Assembly: GCA_019653755.1 (NCBI GenBank)
Contig: BPCL01000003.1
Location: forward strand, 1-64,000
Origin: Woeseia sp.
GTDB lineage: Bacteria > Pseudomonadota > Gammaproteobacteria > Steroidobacterales > UBA11654
Length of the DNA: 64,000 bases
Direction: 5' to 3'
Each line of letters begins with the position of its first letter. Position 1 is the stretch's first letter. The translations under genes were made by a program, and so were the position numbers. Shown here one piece after another: positions 37,820-49,330 of the stretch. A model generated the notes under the pieces. It saw only the letters and a list, made by a program, of their open reading frames with translations, did not search any database and was not told where the DNA came from.

Positions 37820-38254
37820 ATGAAATTAAATACAATACAACCCAACAAGGGCAGTAAAACTGAGAAATCAAGGAAAGGTAAAGGTCATGCTTCGGGATTA
37901 GGGAAAACTTCTGGTAGAGGTCACAAAGGACAAAAGTCTAGATCAGGAGGGTTCCATAAGGTTGGCTTCGAAGGTGGGCAAATGCCTATACAGAGACGAT
38001 TACCAAAAAGGGGATTTGCATCGAGAAGCAAGAAAGAAACTTCTGAACTTAGGCTTGATCAGTTAGGACGAATAAAAGCAGAAGTTATAGATATAGAAGC
38101 ACTGAAAAACGAGAATATTGTTCCTAGGTATATTCAGAAAATCAAAATAATTGCATCTGGAGAGCTAACCAAGGCAGTGACTATACAGGGGCTTCATTTA
38201 TCTGGCAATGCCAAAAAGGCGATCATAGATTTAGGGGGCAAGATTCTAGATTAA
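37820..38254 (+). CDS. rplO: 50S ribosomal protein L15
   Basis: L15 (144 residues) threads into the 50S core. [24 protein letters not shown] (in part) near residue 21 and [18 protein letters not shown] near 50 identify it. It lies 2 nt from both rpmD and secY. Confidence 0.99.
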   Translation: MKLNTIQPNKGSKTEKSRKGKGHASGLGKTSGRGHKGQKSRSGGFHKVGFEGGQMPIQRRLPKRGFASRSKKETSELRLDQLGRIKAEVIDIEALKNENIVPRYIQKIKIIASGELTKAVTIQGLHLSGNAKKAIIDLGGKILD

Positions 38255-38256
38255 TT

Positions 38257-39597
38257 ATGGCTAAGACTCAAAATACAGCAAGATCTGCACTTGGAGAAAT
38301 GACTCGATTCGTGGAATTGAGACAAAGACTCCTATTTCTTGCAGGAGCCCTAATCGTATACAGAATAGGGACTTACATCCCAGTTCCAGGTATAGATCCC
38401 AATGCACTAGAGAATTTTTTTCAAGAACAGTCTGGAACGATCTTAAGTATGTTTAATATGTTTTCAGGAGGAGCATTAGAGAGGTTAAGTATTTTTGCTC
38501 TTGGTATTTTTCCTTATATTTCTTGTTCGATAGTAATGCAAATGGCTAGCGTAACCGTTCCATCCCTAAAGGAGCTAAAAAAAGAAGGCGAGTCAGGCAG
38601 GAGGAAAATCACTCAATACACAAGATATGGAACTGTCTTTTTGGCATCTTTTCAGTCTGTAGGCGCATCGATAGCACTCCAGAATCAAGGAGTTGTAGTT
38701 TCGCCTGGATTTAATTTTGTTTTTACATCTTGCGTAACACTTGTGACTGGAACTATGTTTCTAATGTGGTTAGGGGAGCAGATCACAGAGAGAGGACTAG
38801 GCAATGGGATTTCGATGATTATATTGGCTAGTATCATTTCAGGTTTACCTTCAGCAATTGGCGGAACTTTGGAGCTAGCGAATACAGGAGAAATTTCTAG
38901 TGCCTTAGTACTTATACTCTTGATCTTGGTTTTAGCAGTTACTACTTTTGTGGTTTTTATAGAAAGAGGTCAGAGGAGAATACCCGTCAATTATGCTAAA
39001 AGACAGCAAGGCAGGCGATTAATGCAAAGCCAATCAACTCACTTGCCTTTTAAAATAAATATGTCAGGCGTAATTCCGCCAATATTTGCTTCAAGCATAA
39101 TCTTGTTTCCAGCCACTATTGCTAGTTGGTTTGGAACTTCAGAAGGGTTTGATTGGCTGCAAGATATCGCAGCTCAATTAGCACCAGGACAACCAATATA
39201 TATACTTATGTATGCATCCTTGATTATGTTTTTCTGTTTTTTTTACACTGCTTTGGTTTTTGACTCTAAAGACACAGCTGATAATTTACAACGATCAGGT
39301 GCATTTATGCCAGGTATTAGACCAGGCCAGCAAACAGCACAATACATAGATAAAGTGTTAACAAGGTTAACATTTTGGGGAGGATTGTATATCATGCTCG
39401 TCTGCTTGCTTCCAGAGTTCATGATTTTGTACTTTAACGTACCATTTTACTTTGGGGGGACATCGTTGCTTATTATTGTCGTTGTGACAATGGATTTTAT
39501 GGCACAAATGCAAGCCTTAATGATGTCAAAGCAGTACGAGGGCCTTTTGAAAAAAGCTAATTTGAAGGGTTATGGTAAAAGTGGACAGATTAGATAA
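38257..39597 (+). CDS. secY: preprotein translocase subunit SecY
   Basis: The channel-forming subunit of the Sec translocon (446 residues, ten membrane segments). [24 protein letters not shown] starts TM1, [13 protein letters not shown] is near residue 85, [13 protein letters not shown]-like text ([11 protein letters not shown]) near 178, and the cytoplasmic arginine loop [19 protein letters not shown] near 235. Its partner SecE is encoded at 14102. Confidence 0.99.
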   Translation: MAKTQNTARSALGEMTRFVELRQRLLFLAGALIVYRIGTYIPVPGIDPNALENFFQEQSGTILSMFNMFSGGALERLSIFALGIFPYISCSIVMQMASVTVPSLKELKKEGESGRRKITQYTRYGTVFLASFQSVGASIALQNQGVVVSPGFNFVFTSCVTLVTGTMFLMWLGEQITERGLGNGISMIILASIISGLPSAIGGTLELANTGEISSALVLILLILVLAVTTFVVFIERGQRRIPVNYAKRQQGRRLMQSQSTHLPFKINMSGVIPPIFASSIILFPATIASWFGTSEGFDWLQDIAAQLAPGQPIYILMYASLIMFFCFFYTALVFDSKDTADNLQRSGAFMPGIRPGQQTAQYIDKVLTRLTFWGGLYIMLVCLLPEFMILYFNVPFYFGGTSLLIIVVVTMDFMAQMQALMMSKQYEGLLKKANLKGYGKSGQIR

Positions 39598-39611
39598 ATA
39601 CAATAGAAGAA

Positions 39612-39725
39612 ATGAAAGTTAGAGCATCAGTTAAAAAGATTTGTAGGAATTGTAAAATTATTCGAAGGAATGGTGTTGTTCGGGTAATTTGCAAAGATCC
39701 TAGGCATAAACAGAGGCAAGGCTAA
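39612..39725 (+). CDS. rpmJ: 50S ribosomal protein L36 (zinc-binding form)
   Basis: This 37-residue ORF is too short for the track. [19 protein letters not shown] and [13 protein letters not shown] show the CxxC...C...H zinc ligands of the C+ form. ATG 39612 lies 14 nt after secY, and the stop is one base before rpsM. Its place at the spc/alpha junction is the usual one. Confidence 0.97.
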   Translation: MKVRASVKKICRNCKIIRRNGVVRVICKDPRHKQRQG

Positions 39726-39726
39726 A

Positions 39727-40083
39727 ATGGCTAGAATAGCAGGAGTTAATATACCCGATAATAAGCATGTTAGAGTCTCTCTGACCTATATATATGGTGT
39801 TGGTAACTCACTATCAGTTGCTGTTTGCAACAAACTGGATATCTCTCTAGATAAAAAGGTGTCAGATCTTACTGAACAAGAGCTTGAAAGCTTACGAACA
39901 GAATTGAATAACTATGTTGTAGAGGGTGATTTGAGAAGAGAAGTTTCAACTAATATCAAAAGGTTGATGGATCTAGGGTGTTATAGAGGTATTAGACACA
40001 GAAGAGGCCTACCTGTTAGGGGGCAAAAGAGTAAAACTAATGCTAGGACAAGAAAAGGACCTAAGAAGCCTATGAGAGCTTAA
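39727..40083 (+). CDS. rpsM: 30S ribosomal protein S13
   Basis: S13 (118 residues) contacts the P-site tRNA and the 50S subunit. [25 protein letters not shown] at the start (in part) and [30 protein letters not shown] (in part) near the end are diagnostic. Confidence 0.99.
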   Translation: MARIAGVNIPDNKHVRVSLTYIYGVGNSLSVAVCNKLDISLDKKVSDLTEQELESLRTELNNYVVEGDLRREVSTNIKRLMDLGCYRGIRHRRGLPVRGQKSKTNARTRKGPKKPMRA

Positions 40084-40094
40084 TAAGGATTATT

Positions 40095-40476
40095 ATGGCA
40101 GCAGGAAAAAAGAAAAAAGCAAAGAAGAATGTTATTGAAGGCGTGGCACATATTCATGCAACCTTCAATAATACGATAATAACTATTACTGACAGAGCAG
40201 GAAATGCAATAGCCTGGGCTACAGCAGGTGGATCGGGATTCAGAGGCTCTAGAAAGAGCACGCCTTTTGCTGCACAGGTTGCAGCTGAGAAAGGGAGGCA
40301 CAAAAGCTAAAGAATTTGGTTTAAAAGATATTTTAGTCAGGGTTAAAGGTCCAGGGCCAGGAAGAGATTCTGCTCTAAGAGCATTAAATGGTCTTGGGCT
40401 TAATATTGTTTCTATTGAGGATGTAACACCACTTCCTCACAACGGTTGCAGACCACCAAAACAAAGAAGGGTTTAG
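40095..40476 (+). CDS. rpsK: 30S ribosomal protein S11 (one apparent +1 frameshift)
   Basis: S11 (126 residues after correction) forms the 30S platform. The first ORF carries [20 protein letters not shown] and [12 protein letters not shown]; the second carries [20 protein letters not shown] and [18 protein letters not shown]. Removing one G from AAAGGGAGG near 40293 joins them as [15 protein letters not shown], with exactly the usual spacing. An extra base in a G-run is the simplest explanation. Confidence 0.96.
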
Positions 40477-40487
40477 AGGAATTAATT

Positions 40488-41111
40488 ATGGCAAGATATT
40501 TGGGACCAAAATGCAAGTTATCTCGAAGAGAAGGAACCGACCTCTTTCTAAAAAGTGGTATTAAACCTATCGAGAACAAATGTAAATTAAATACCATTCC
40601 TGGCTCAAAGGTAGGGTCACGTAGGGAAAGATTATCTGATTACGGTATCCAGTTAAGAGAAAAGCAAAAGCTAAGAAGAATGTATGGAGTCCTGGAAAAG
40701 CAATTTAGGAATTATTATAAGAAAGCCTCTAAAGCCAAAGGCTCTACTGGAGAAAATCTATTAAAATTATTAGAGACAAGATTAGATAACATGGTTTACA
40801 GAATGGGTTTTGCAGTGACAAGAGCTGAAGCAAGGCAATTAGTTAGTCATAAAGCGATTATCGTTAATGGATCCATAATTAATATACCTTCCTATGAGAT
40901 ATCAGCTAGCGATGAGATTTCAGTCACAGAAAAGGCACAACAACAGTTAAGAGTTAAAAATGCTGTCAATATAGCCTCCCAATTAGGAATCAGTGAGTGG
41001 CTATCTGTAGATTTAAAAAAGCTTAAGGGTACTGTTAGTTCTATCCCTGAAAGGGAGGATATACTTCCAGATATTAATGAGAATTTAGTTGTGGAATATT
41101 ATTCCAAGTAA
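40488..41111 (+). CDS. rpsD: 30S ribosomal protein S4
   Basis: S4 (207 residues) initiates 30S assembly and in E. coli represses the alpha operon. [20 protein letters not shown] is the canonical start, placed at ATG 40488 after AGAGGA; the track start 40446 is too early. The S4 RNA-binding domain is [28 protein letters not shown] (in part) near residue 93. Confidence 0.98.
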   Translation: MARYLGPKCKLSRREGTDLFLKSGIKPIENKCKLNTIPGSKVGSRRERLSDYGIQLREKQKLRRMYGVLEKQFRNYYKKASKAKGSTGENLLKLLETRLDNMVYRMGFAVTRAEARQLVSHKAIIVNGSIINIPSYEISASDEISVTEKAQQQLRVKNAVNIASQLGISEWLSVDLKKLKGTVSSIPEREDILPDINENLVVEYYSK

Positions 41112-41129
41112 TTTAGGAGACGATTTAAA

Positions 41130-42210
41130 ATGTCAGATGATGAAAAGAAAGTTATAGAAGAACAAGTAGAAGAAGAACAAGTAGAAGAAGAGCAGCTAGC
41201 CGTAGAAGAAGACGATAGAGAAGAGATTGTTATAGACCTTCTAAACCCTCTTGTTATAAAGCTAGAGTCACAGAATGAGCTTCATTCTAAGGTCTCAATC
41301 GAACCTTTTGAAAGAGGCTTTGGCTATACTCTTGGTAATGCACTGAGACGAGTGCTTCTCTCCAGTTTGCCTGGTTATGCAATAACTGAAGCCCAGATAG
41401 AGGGAGTACTTCATGAGTACACCACAATTGAAGGTGTTCAAGAAGATGTAGTTGAAATCCTACTCAATCTAAAGGGTGTGGCTATTAATATGCAAGGAAA
41501 GGATGCTGCAGATTATGTTTTAAGCAAGAAAGGACCTTGCGTGGTAACAGCGGGCGATATCCAGGTTGATGCTGACACTGAGATAGTAAACCCAGATCAT
41601 CATATTGCTACTATAAGCGCTAAAAAAGAACTGAAGATGCACTTAAAAGTAGAACAAGGCACAGGATATAGACCTGTAGCTGTGCAGAGCAAGGAAGAAG
41701 ATATCACTATCGGTTTATTGAAACTTGATGCTTCGTTTAGCCCTATCAGAACAGTTACCTACAGCTGTTGAAGCAGCTAGAGTAGAAAATAGAACAGACT
41801 TGGATAAACTTATAGTTGATCTAGAGACTGATGGCACAATCGATCCTGAGCGAGCAATCAAATATGCTGGAGCAATTCTTCAGAATCAATTAAGTATTTT
41901 TACTAATTTAACTAGAGTCCAAGAGCAACAAAAAGAAGAAGAAGAAGTTTTAATTGATCCTATTATGCTTAGGCCTGTGGATGAACTTGAGCTTACTGTT
42001 CGTTCTGCAAACTGTCTAAAAGCTGAGAATGCGAACTATATAGGTGATTTAGTACAAAAAACTGAAAACGAGCTCTTGAGAACACCCAATCTTGGGAAGA
42101 AATCCTTAAATGAGATCAAAGAAATATTATCTAGTCATGGTTTATCACTTGGGATGGAGCTAGATAATTGGCCTCCAAAGGAAATAGCTGTTGATGAGGT
42201 CAGTCAATAA
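41130..42210 (+). CDS. rpoA: RNA polymerase alpha subunit with acidic N-terminal extension (one apparent frameshift)
   Basis: Removing one base near 41767 (CAGCTGTTGAAGC) joins two ORFs into 359 residues. The NTD core starts near [10 protein letters not shown] (residue 36) and has [20 protein letters not shown]; the CTD has [28 protein letters not shown] near residue 285 (in part), including the UP-element arginine and asparagine region. Before the core lie about 35 extra residues, mostly Glu/Asp/Val ([20 protein letters not shown]). ATG 41130 has a good TAGGAGA site and no alternative start lies between it and the core, so the extension looks real. Confidence 0.96.
41158..41196 (+). repeat. 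15-nt in-frame repeat in the rpoA 5' end
   Basis: GAACAAGTAGAAGAA occurs twice in tandem with a third degenerate copy (GAGCAGCTAGCC...), encoding EQVEE units in the acidic leader of the alpha subunit. Confidence 0.85.
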
Positions 42211-42238
42211 GGTTTATATTGTTATTGAGGATTGAAGG

Positions 42239-42628
42239 ATGCGACATAGGAAAACAGGACGACGTTTAGGACGAACTAGCAGTCATAGAAAGTCTATGTA
42301 CCGCAATATGGCTTCATCTCTTATTGAGCATGAATCAATCTCTACAACATTGCCAAAGGCAAAGGAGCTTAGGAGAACGCTTGAGCCATTAATCACTCTA
42401 GCCAAAGAGGATGGCGTTTCAAGAAGACGAAGAGCTTTCGATTTTCTTAGGAATAAGCAGGCGGTTGGGAAATTATTTACTGAGATAGGGCCAAGGCTTA
42501 AAGATAGGCCTGGTGGTTATCTCAGAATACTAAAAAAAGGTATTAGAAATGGAGACACAGCTCCTATGGCGGTAGTTCAGCTTGTTGATTATCAAATCGA
42601 AACAGATCAAGGTGAGCTTTCCGAGTAG
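42239..42628 (+). CDS. rplQ: 50S ribosomal protein L17
   Basis: L17 (129 residues) ends the alpha operon. [20 protein letters not shown] at the start and [23 protein letters not shown] (in part) near residue 83 are typical. trpS follows 8 nt later, so transcription may continue. Confidence 0.98.
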   Translation: MRHRKTGRRLGRTSSHRKSMYRNMASSLIEHESISTTLPKAKELRRTLEPLITLAKEDGVSRRRRAFDFLRNKQAVGKLFTEIGPRLKDRPGGYLRILKKGIRNGDTAPMAVVQLVDYQIETDQGELSE

Positions 42629-42636
42629 CTCATATT

Positions 42637-43638
42637 TTGGATAAGCAGACGATATTAACTGGAATTACTACAACGGGGACCCCTCATCTTGGTAACTACG
42701 CTGGAGCAATAAAGCAAGCTATCAGATCAAGCAAAAAAGATGATCATGATTCATTTCTTTTTTTAGCGGATTATCATTCTTTAATAAAAAATAAAAATCC
42801 CGAAGAAATAAAACAATCCTGTCTCGAGGTTGCAGCAACTTGGATTGCATTAGGGCTCGATACCAAAAAAACAATTTTTTATAGGCAATCGGATATACCT
42901 GAGATTCTTGAATTAAACTGGATTCTTAGTACCTTCACAGCCAAAGGACTTATGAATAGAGCGCATGCTTATAAATCTGCTGTTAGTGACAATGAGGGAA
43001 GCTCTGACCCTGATAAGGGAATTACTATGGGTTTATATTCCTATCCCATTTTGATGGCAGCAGACATATTAATGTTTAAAGCAACTCATGTGCCGGTTGG
43101 ACAGGATCAGGTTCAGCATCTTGAAATGACTAGAGATATAGCACAGAGATTTAATCATAAGCATGGCGATATTTTTGTGATACCTGAAGCTATTTTAGAG
43201 AAAAATGCATCAGTTCTTCCTGGCTTAGACGGGAGAAAGATGAGCAAAAGTTACAATAACTTTATACCGCTTTTTTCTTCATCAGATGATCTAAGACGTC
43301 ATGTTATGAAAATTAAGACTGATTCCTTAGAGCCAGGGGTTCCAAAGCCAATAGATTGTAATTTGTTTGAGATCTTCAAAGCTTTCGCTAGTGATGATGA
43401 ATCAACTAATTTTAAGCAAAAGCTAGAAGAAGGAATAAGCTGGGGAGACGCAAAGGAAGAATTATTCTTATTGCTGGATAGTCATTTATCAGAACCAAGA
43501 AAAGAGTATGAGAAGCTTATTCAAGATCCTGCAAACTTAAACCAAGAACTTCTGACAGGCGCCAAAAGGGCAAGGGAATTATCAGTGCCTTTTATGTCTG
43601 AGGTTAGGAGTTCGCTAGGGATAGGTAAACTAGACTAA
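42637..43638 (+). CDS. trpS: tryptophan--tRNA ligase
   Basis: A class I synthetase of 333 residues. The HIGH-type motif is [13 protein letters not shown] near residue 12, the specificity loop has [20 protein letters not shown] near 142, and the KMSKS motif is in [14 protein letters not shown] near 190. The start is TTG 42637 (DKQTILTG follows), so expression may be low or coupled to rplQ. It converges on uvrA with a 9-bp overlap of coding ends. trpS directly after rplQ is not a common arrangement. Confidence 0.97.
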   Translation: MDKQTILTGITTTGTPHLGNYAGAIKQAIRSSKKDDHDSFLFLADYHSLIKNKNPEEIKQSCLEVAATWIALGLDTKKTIFYRQSDIPEILELNWILSTFTAKGLMNRAHAYKSAVSDNEGSSDPDKGITMGLYSYPILMAADILMFKATHVPVGQDQVQHLEMTRDIAQRFNHKHGDIFVIPEAILEKNASVLPGLDGRKMSKSYNNFIPLFSSSDDLRRHVMKIKTDSLEPGVPKPIDCNLFEIFKAFASDDESTNFKQKLEEGISWGDAKEELFLLLDSHLSEPRKEYEKLIQDPANLNQELLTGAKRARELSVPFMSEVRSSLGIGKLD

Positions 43639-46449
43639 AGTTTTACTTAAATATTTACCTGTAAAGGAAGATTTAGATTTAGCGACTTCTTCAGGTGTTC
43701 CTTGAGCAATTACTTCACCACCCTTATCTCCACCCTCGGGCCCTAGATCGATAATCCAATCCGCAGTTTTAATGACATCTAAGTTATGTTCAATGATTAT
43801 TATTGTATTACCTTCGTCTCTAAGTCTAAGTAAGACTTTAATTAATTGATTTACGTCATGAAAATGGAGGCCTGTGGTAGGTTCATCAAGCAGATATAGC
43901 GTATTTTGATTTGTTCTTTTTGAAAGCTCTTTTGACAATTTAATTCTTTGTGCTTCTCCACCAGAGAGGGTTACGGCATTCTGTCCTAATTTTATATAGC
44001 CAAGACCAACATCAATTAATGTCGATAATTTATTTTTTATGACAGGTATGTTCTTAAAGAATGAGTGCGCTTCATCCACAGACATTTCTAGGACTTCATA
44101 TATGTTCTTCTTCTTATAGAAAATCTCCAACGTTTCTCTGTTGAATCGTTTTCCATCACAGACATCACAAACAACATAAATATCAGCAAGAAAATTCATC
44201 TCTACCTTTATTAATCCACCTCCTTGACAGGTCTCACATCGTCCTCCTTTAACATTAAAGCTAAATCTTCCTGGCTTATAACCTCTTGATCTTGACTCTT
44301 GCGTTCCTGAGAAGAGCTCTCTTATTGGGGTAAATAAGCCTGTGTATGTCGCAGGATTAGAGCGTGGAGTTCTCCCAATTGGACTTTGGCTGATATTGAT
44401 TATCCTATTTATCTCTTCATAGTCACTTATTGAGGTTTTTTCTAATTGATCAGATACCTTGTTTTCCAGTTTCGCCCTTAGTAGAGGTTTAAGGGTGCTG
44501 TTAATCAATGTAGATTTACCTGAACCTGATACTCCAGTGATGCAGGTTAAGAGATTAAGAGGAATCTCAACATTTAGTGATTTTAAATTATTCAGATGGG
44601 CATTATGTATTCGTATTAATTTTGATTTATCCATACCAATTCTTTTGTTGGGAACTGGTATGTCTTTAGTGCCATTTAAATATTGAGAAGTTAAAGAATC
44701 ATTTTCTTTTAGTATTTCATCTAAGCTTCCCTGGCAAACGATTTCCCCACCCTCATTGCCTGCTCCTGGCCCTAGATCTACAATATGATTTGCTGACCGA
44801 ATTAACTCTTCATCGTGTTCAACAACAATGACACTGTTACCGAGGTCTCTCAATTTTGTGAGTGTTTTTATGAGTCTCTTGTTATCTCTTTGGTGAAGAC
44901 CAATAGTGGGTTCATCTAAAATATACATAACCCCTACAAGACCTGATCCAATTTGACTTGCAAGTCTTATGCGTTGAGATTCTCCTCCAGAGAGTGTTTC
45001 AGCACTTCTTTCCAGATTTAGATAGTTTAAGCCTACATTTGATAGAAACTCTAAACGATCGACAATTTCTTTGATTACAGTTTTTGCAATCTCTCCCCGG
45101 CTTCCTTTTAATTTTAATTTCTTGAAAAAACCTAGAATCTCGTCAATGTTCATATGAGTCAAATCGGATATGTTGTATTTTTTAACCAACACATTCCTCG
45201 CTGTTTCATTTAATCTCGATCCATCGCATAAGCTACAGGGTTTGGTGTTCATAAACTTTGATAAAGCATCTTTAACTCTCTGTGACTCGGTTTCTTTGTA
45301 TCGTCTTTTTAGATTGGGAATGACACCTTCAAAGGGATGTTTTCTGGAAATACGTTTACCCCCTCTGCCTGGGTAATAAAATTGAATTTTTTCGTCCCCA
45401 CTTCCGTTCAACAGAACATCTTTTATTTTTTGACTATAGGAGGCGTAGGGCAGTTCTATATCAAAATTAAAATGTCTTGATAAACTTCTAATGAGATGGA
45501 AGTAATAAAAATTTCTTTTGTCCCATCCTCTTATAGCCCCTTCTGAAATGCTTAATTTTTCATTTTTGATTACTAGTTCAGGACTGAAATAATGTTCTAC
45601 GCCAAGACCATCACATTTGGAACAAGCACCAGCAGGATTATTAAATGAGAAAGTTCTTGGCTCAAGTTCAGCAATTGAAAAACCGCATTCAGGGCAAGCA
45701 TAGCGGTCTGAAAATAGGTAATTCACTTCCTTATTTGACACTGATATAACCTTAGCTATTCCATTAGATAGACTAAGCGCTGTTTCAAATGATTCAGATA
45801 ACCTCGATTCAACTTGCGGTTTAATTGTGAATCTATCTACAACGACTTCAATAGTGTTATTCTTCTTAGCATCTATTGTAGGGATGTCATCAATGTCATA
45901 AACAGAGCCATTAATCCGAAGTCGAACAAAGCCTCTAGATCTAATATTTTTAATCAATTCTACATGCTCACCTTTTCGTTCATTGACCAAAGGTGATAGG
46001 AGAAGTAATTTCTCTCCTTCTTTTAGAGACATCAATTGATCGACCATTTCACTGATATTTTGAATACCTAATTTTCTTTTGTGCTGGGGACATTTGGGAA
46101 TGCCAACTCTTGCAAAGAGCAACCTAAGATAATCATAAATCTCAGTTACTGTACCAACAGTAGATCTTGGGTTATGAGATGTGGTTTTTTGCTCAATAGA
46201 GATAGCTGGAGAGAGCCCCTCTATGAGATCCACATCAGGTTTTTCCATCATCGATAGAAATTGTCTTGCATAGGCAGATAATGATTCAACATAACGCCTT
46301 TGCCCTTCAGCATATATGGTGTCAAAGGCTAAAGAAGATTTCCCTGAACCTGAGAGACCGGTCAATACTATCAATTGATTCCTCGGTAGCTCAAGACTGA
46401 GATTCTTTAAATTATGCGTCCTAGCGCCCTTTATTTTTATTTCATCCAT
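43630..46449 (-). CDS. uvrA: excinuclease ABC subunit A
   Basis: A damage-recognition ATPase of nucleotide excision repair (939 residues). The first P-loop is [20 protein letters not shown] near residue 28 and the second [11 protein letters not shown] near 632; [12 protein letters not shown] and [12 protein letters not shown] are the signature loops. Zinc sites are [18 protein letters not shown] plus CSKCDGLG, and CETCQGGG plus [10 protein letters not shown] start at [13 protein letters not shown], nine codons after the track start. It is encoded opposite to all neighbours and faces ssb divergently, an arrangement shared with other gammaproteobacteria. Confidence 0.98.
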   Translation of the reverse strand: MDEIKIKGARTHNLKNLSLELPRNQLIVLTGLSGSGKSSLAFDTIYAEGQRRYVESLSAYARQFLSMMEKPDVDLIEGLSPAISIEQKTTSHNPRSTVGTVTEIYDYLRLLFARVGIPKCPQHKRKLGIQNISEMVDQLMSLKEGEKLLLLSPLVNERKGEHVELIKNIRSRGFVRLRINGSVYDIDDIPTIDAKKNNTIEVVVDRFTIKPQVESRLSESFETALSLSNGIAKVISVSNKEVNYLFSDRYACPECGFSIAELEPRTFSFNNPAGACSKCDGLGVEHYFSPELVIKNEKLSISEGAIRGWDKRNFYYFHLIRSLSRHFNFDIELPYASYSQKIKDVLLNGSGDEKIQFYYPGRGGKRISRKHPFEGVIPNLKRRYKETESQRVKDALSKFMNTKPCSLCDGSRLNETARNVLVKKYNISDLTHMNIDEILGFFKKLKLKGSRGEIAKTVIKEIVDRLEFLSNVGLNYLNLERSAETLSGGESQRIRLASQIGSGLVGVMYILDEPTIGLHQRDNKRLIKTLTKLRDLGNSVIVVEHDEELIRSANHIVDLGPGAGNEGGEIVCQGSLDEILKENDSLTSQYLNGTKDIPVPNKRIGMDKSKLIRIHNAHLNNLKSLNVEIPLNLLTCITGVSGSGKSTLINSTLKPLLRAKLENKVSDQLEKTSISDYEEINRIINISQSPIGRTPRSNPATYTGLFTPIRELFSGTQESRSRGYKPGRFSFNVKGGRCETCQGGGLIKVEMNFLADIYVVCDVCDGKRFNRETLEIFYKKKNIYEVLEMSVDEAHSFFKNIPVIKNKLSTLIDVGLGYIKLGQNAVTLSGGEAQRIKLSKELSKRTNQNTLYLLDEPTTGLHFHDVNQLIKVLLRLRDEGNTIIIIEHNLDVIKTADWIIDLGPEGGDKGGEVIAQGTPEEVAKSKSSFTGKYLSKTLV

Positions 46450-46517
46450 AGTAATAAAATTTCCCAAACATTCCATTGTAAATCTTTTTTTGATTAAGAG
46501 CTAAAACCAATGCTTTT

Positions 46518-46526
46518 TGATACAAT
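46518..46526 (+). promoter_or_regulatory. extended -10 promoter element before ssb
   Basis: TGATACAAT fits the extended -10 form (TG, one base, TATAAT with one mismatch), 47 nt before the ssb ATG, in the 124-nt uvrA-ssb divergent gap. No well-placed -35 is visible. I saw no LexA-type CTGT-N8-ACAG box, unlike the SOS-controlled uvrA-ssb region of E. coli. Confidence 0.45.
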
Positions 46527-46573
46527 TAATTTCGGTTTAAATTCACATTTAGTTTGAGGAATAAAGAAAGATT

Positions 46574-47008
46574 ATGGCAAGAGGTATCAATAAAGTTATC
46601 ATAGTTGGCAATCTCGGAGCAGACCCTGACAGCAGAGCTATGCCAAGTGGAAATGCAGTTACAAATATCAGTGTAGCTACTTCAGAATCATGGAATGACA
46701 GAGAAACTGGGGAGAAGCAAGAAAAGACAGAGTGGCATAGGGTTGTTTTTTTTAATCGATTAGCAGAGATAGCGGCACAATACTTAAAAAAGGGATCACA
46801 AGTCTACGTAGAAGGTAAACTTCAAACTAGAAAATGGGAAGATAAAGAAGGTAATGAGCGATGGACTACTGAAGTAGTAGCTAATCAAATGCAGATGCTT
46901 GGAGATCGGATGAGTAACGATATGTCCAACGATAATGCATCAAGCTCTCAATCAAGTTCAGATAATGATTTTTCAACCGATGAGTTCGATGACGATATAC
47001 CTTTCTAG
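46574..47008 (+). CDS. ssb: single-stranded DNA-binding protein
   Basis: A 144-residue SSB. The OB fold opens with [20 protein letters not shown] and includes [18 protein letters not shown] near residue 55; a Ser/Asn/Asp-rich linker leads to the protein-interaction tip DDDIPF. A GAGGAA site precedes the start. Confidence 0.97.
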   Translation: MARGINKVIIVGNLGADPDSRAMPSGNAVTNISVATSESWNDRETGEKQEKTEWHRVVFFNRLAEIAAQYLKKGSQVYVEGKLQTRKWEDKEGNERWTTEVVANQMQMLGDRMSNDMSNDNASSSQSSSDNDFSTDEFDDDIPF

Positions 47009-47037
47009 CAGAACAATATATAAACTCCATAAATTTC

Positions 47038-48358
47038 ATGTCTAAAAAGATCTTCATTAAATCTTTTGGGTGTCAGATGAATGAATACGATTCATCCAAG
47101 ATGCTTGATCTTATGAGAGCCGAAAGAAATATGGATCGAACTGAAGATGTCTTTTCTGCAGATCTTATTTTATTGAATACTTGTTCAATTAGAGAGAAAC
47201 CACAAGAGAAAGTCTTTTCTCAACTAGGCCGCTGGAAGGACTATAAAAAAAATAATCCAAATGTTGTTATTGGAGTGGGCGGTTGCGTTGCCAGCCAAGA
47301 AGGCGAAAAGATTATAAAAAGGGCACCCTATGTCGACATCGTTTTTGGGCCACAAACTCTACATCGTTTGCCGAAAATGTATGACGAGGTTCTTAGCTCT
47401 AGAAAATCTTTGGTTGATATTAGTTTTCCAAAAGTAGAGAAATTTTCAGTCTTACCAAAGACACCGGATATCAAACCTTCAGCTTTCGTTTCAATTATGG
47501 AAGGATGTAGCAAGTTTTGTAGTTTTTGTGTTGTTCCATATACACGAGGTCTGGAAGTGAGTAGAGAGCCAGAAGGTATATTAGATGAAATAAAGGATCT
47601 TGTAGCTCGAGGCGTTAAGGAGATTAATTTATTAGGCCAAAATGTAAATGCATACAGAGCTAAGGATAAATATGGCACTAAATTGAAATTGGCAGACCTA
47701 ATCGATTGTGTGAGCCTTATAGATGGCGTTAAAAGGATACGTTTCACTACCTCACATCCCCTCCAATTTACCGACGATCTTATCAACACTTTTGAAAATC
47801 CAAAATTAGCAAATTATCTTCACCTACCTGTACAGAGTGGCTCGAATAAAATACTTCAATTAATGGAAAGGAAACATAAAGTTGAGCTTTATATTGACCG
47901 GATTAACAAACTGAGATCACTGAGACCTGATATCAGTATCTCATCTGACTTCATCGTAGGGTTCCCTGGCGAAACAGATTCTGATTTTAAGGAAACCTTA
48001 GACTTAATAGACACTATAGGCTTTGATCAGTCTTTTAGTTTTATTTTAGTCCGAGACCAAACACCCCAGCCTCTGAAATGGAAGACACCACAGACTATAA
48101 AACTAAACTGCAGCGATTGGATCAGTTGCAATCTAAGATTAAAGAGAATTCAGACTCATTAGCAAGAGTATGGTCGGATCTGATCAGATGGTCTTGGTCG
48201 AGAAAAAGTCAAAAAAGACAAACAACCAATTATCTGGAAGAACAGAGAATAATCGTTGGGTTAATTTTGATGGACATGAAGATCTAATTGGGCAAATGCT
48301 AGAGCTTAGGATAACCGAAGCGCTGCCTAATTCTCTCCGTGCAAGAATTATTAATTGA
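47038..48358 (+). CDS. miaB: tRNA-2-methylthio-N6-dimethylallyladenosine synthase MiaB (two apparent frameshifts)
   Basis: A radical SAM enzyme that methylthiolates A37 of tRNAs. The N-terminal cluster domain has [24 protein letters not shown] and [10 protein letters not shown]; the radical SAM motif is [15 protein letters not shown] near residue 158. The track ORF derails after FSFIL. Restoring one base near 48049 and one near 48165 gives SPRPNTPAS, a helical stretch, then the TRAM domain ([18 protein letters not shown]) ending at 48358, about 440 residues, close to the family length. Confidence 0.94.
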
Positions 48359-49330
48359 AGTTATAAGCTTGAAAAGAACAAAAGAATTCCAAATTGAATC
48401 CCTTGAAAACTCCACCTTAGCCAACTTGTTGGGTGTTTTTGATACGCATATTAGATCAATAGAGAGTGAACTTGATATCGATATAAAGACTAGAGGTAAT
48501 GTTTTTGTTCTCCAAGGGGAGGAGGCGCAGCTTGTCATTGGTGAACGAGTTATCAAGGATTTGCATACAGCTGCAAAAAATGAAGATTTAGATCAAGAAA
48601 AAGTTCATTTAATAATTAAAAAACATCTTAATGAAACAGACGATCAATCAAATGGAGCAACAGTTAAAGAAACTATAATTAATACGCCCAATAAGGAAAT
48701 AAAGACCCGTACAGAAAATCAATTTAATTATATAAATCGATTAGGAATAATGATCTATCCTTTGGAATTGGTCCAGCAGGGACAGGCAAGACCTATCTGG
48801 CTGTTGCGGCAGCAATAGAATCATTGCAAAGAGAGGAAGTTAAAAGAATTGTTCTTGTTAGGCCTGCTGTTGAGGCAGGAGAAAACTTAGGATTTCTTCC
48901 TGGAGATTTATCACAAAAAGTAGATCCGTACTTAAGACCAATGTATGACGCTTTATACGAGATGCTTGGCTTTGATCAAGTAACAAATCTGATAGAGAGA
49001 AGAGCAATAGAATTAGCACCGCTAGCATTCATGAGAGGAAGGTCTCTTAATGAAAGCTTCATTATTTTAGATGAGGCGCAAAACACCACCACAGAACAAA
49101 TGAAAATGTTTTTAACTAGGATGGGGTTTGGCTCAAAATCTGTTGTTAACGGTGACGTGACTCAAATTGATTTACCACCTGAGAAAGCTTCTGGCCTTAA
49201 GCATGCTCTGGAGGTCTTATCTGAGATAGACAATATTTCAATAATTAACTTTGATCACCAAGATATTGTTCGACATCGGATTGTGCAAAAGATTGTTGAG
49301 GCTTATGAGAAATTTAAACGCTCAAGATGA
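48339..49330 (+). CDS. ybeZ: PhoH-like ATPase YbeZ (one apparent frameshift)
   Basis: A P-loop NTPase linked to ribosome and RNA maturation together with YbeY. The N-terminal region has [20 protein letters not shown]; after restoring one base near 48739 (AATCGATTAGG) the P-loop [20 protein letters not shown] follows, then [17 protein letters not shown], and the Walker B-like [19 protein letters not shown]. About 330 residues. The start is uncertain: GTG 48339 overlaps miaB, and TTG 48370 (MKRTKEFQ) is the other choice. It overlaps ybeY by four bases. Confidence 0.93.

Noticed and set aside
47328-47789. Long reverse ORF (153 aa) inside miaB, and a similar one in the symporter gene (7988-8440)
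   Set aside because: Shadow frames of well-supported genes, with no recognizable protein features.
48048-48165. Programmed ribosomal frameshifting in miaB, phoH or rpoA
   Set aside because: No slippery heptamer with a downstream structure was apparent, and the number and spread of breaks over unrelated genes fits sequencing error.
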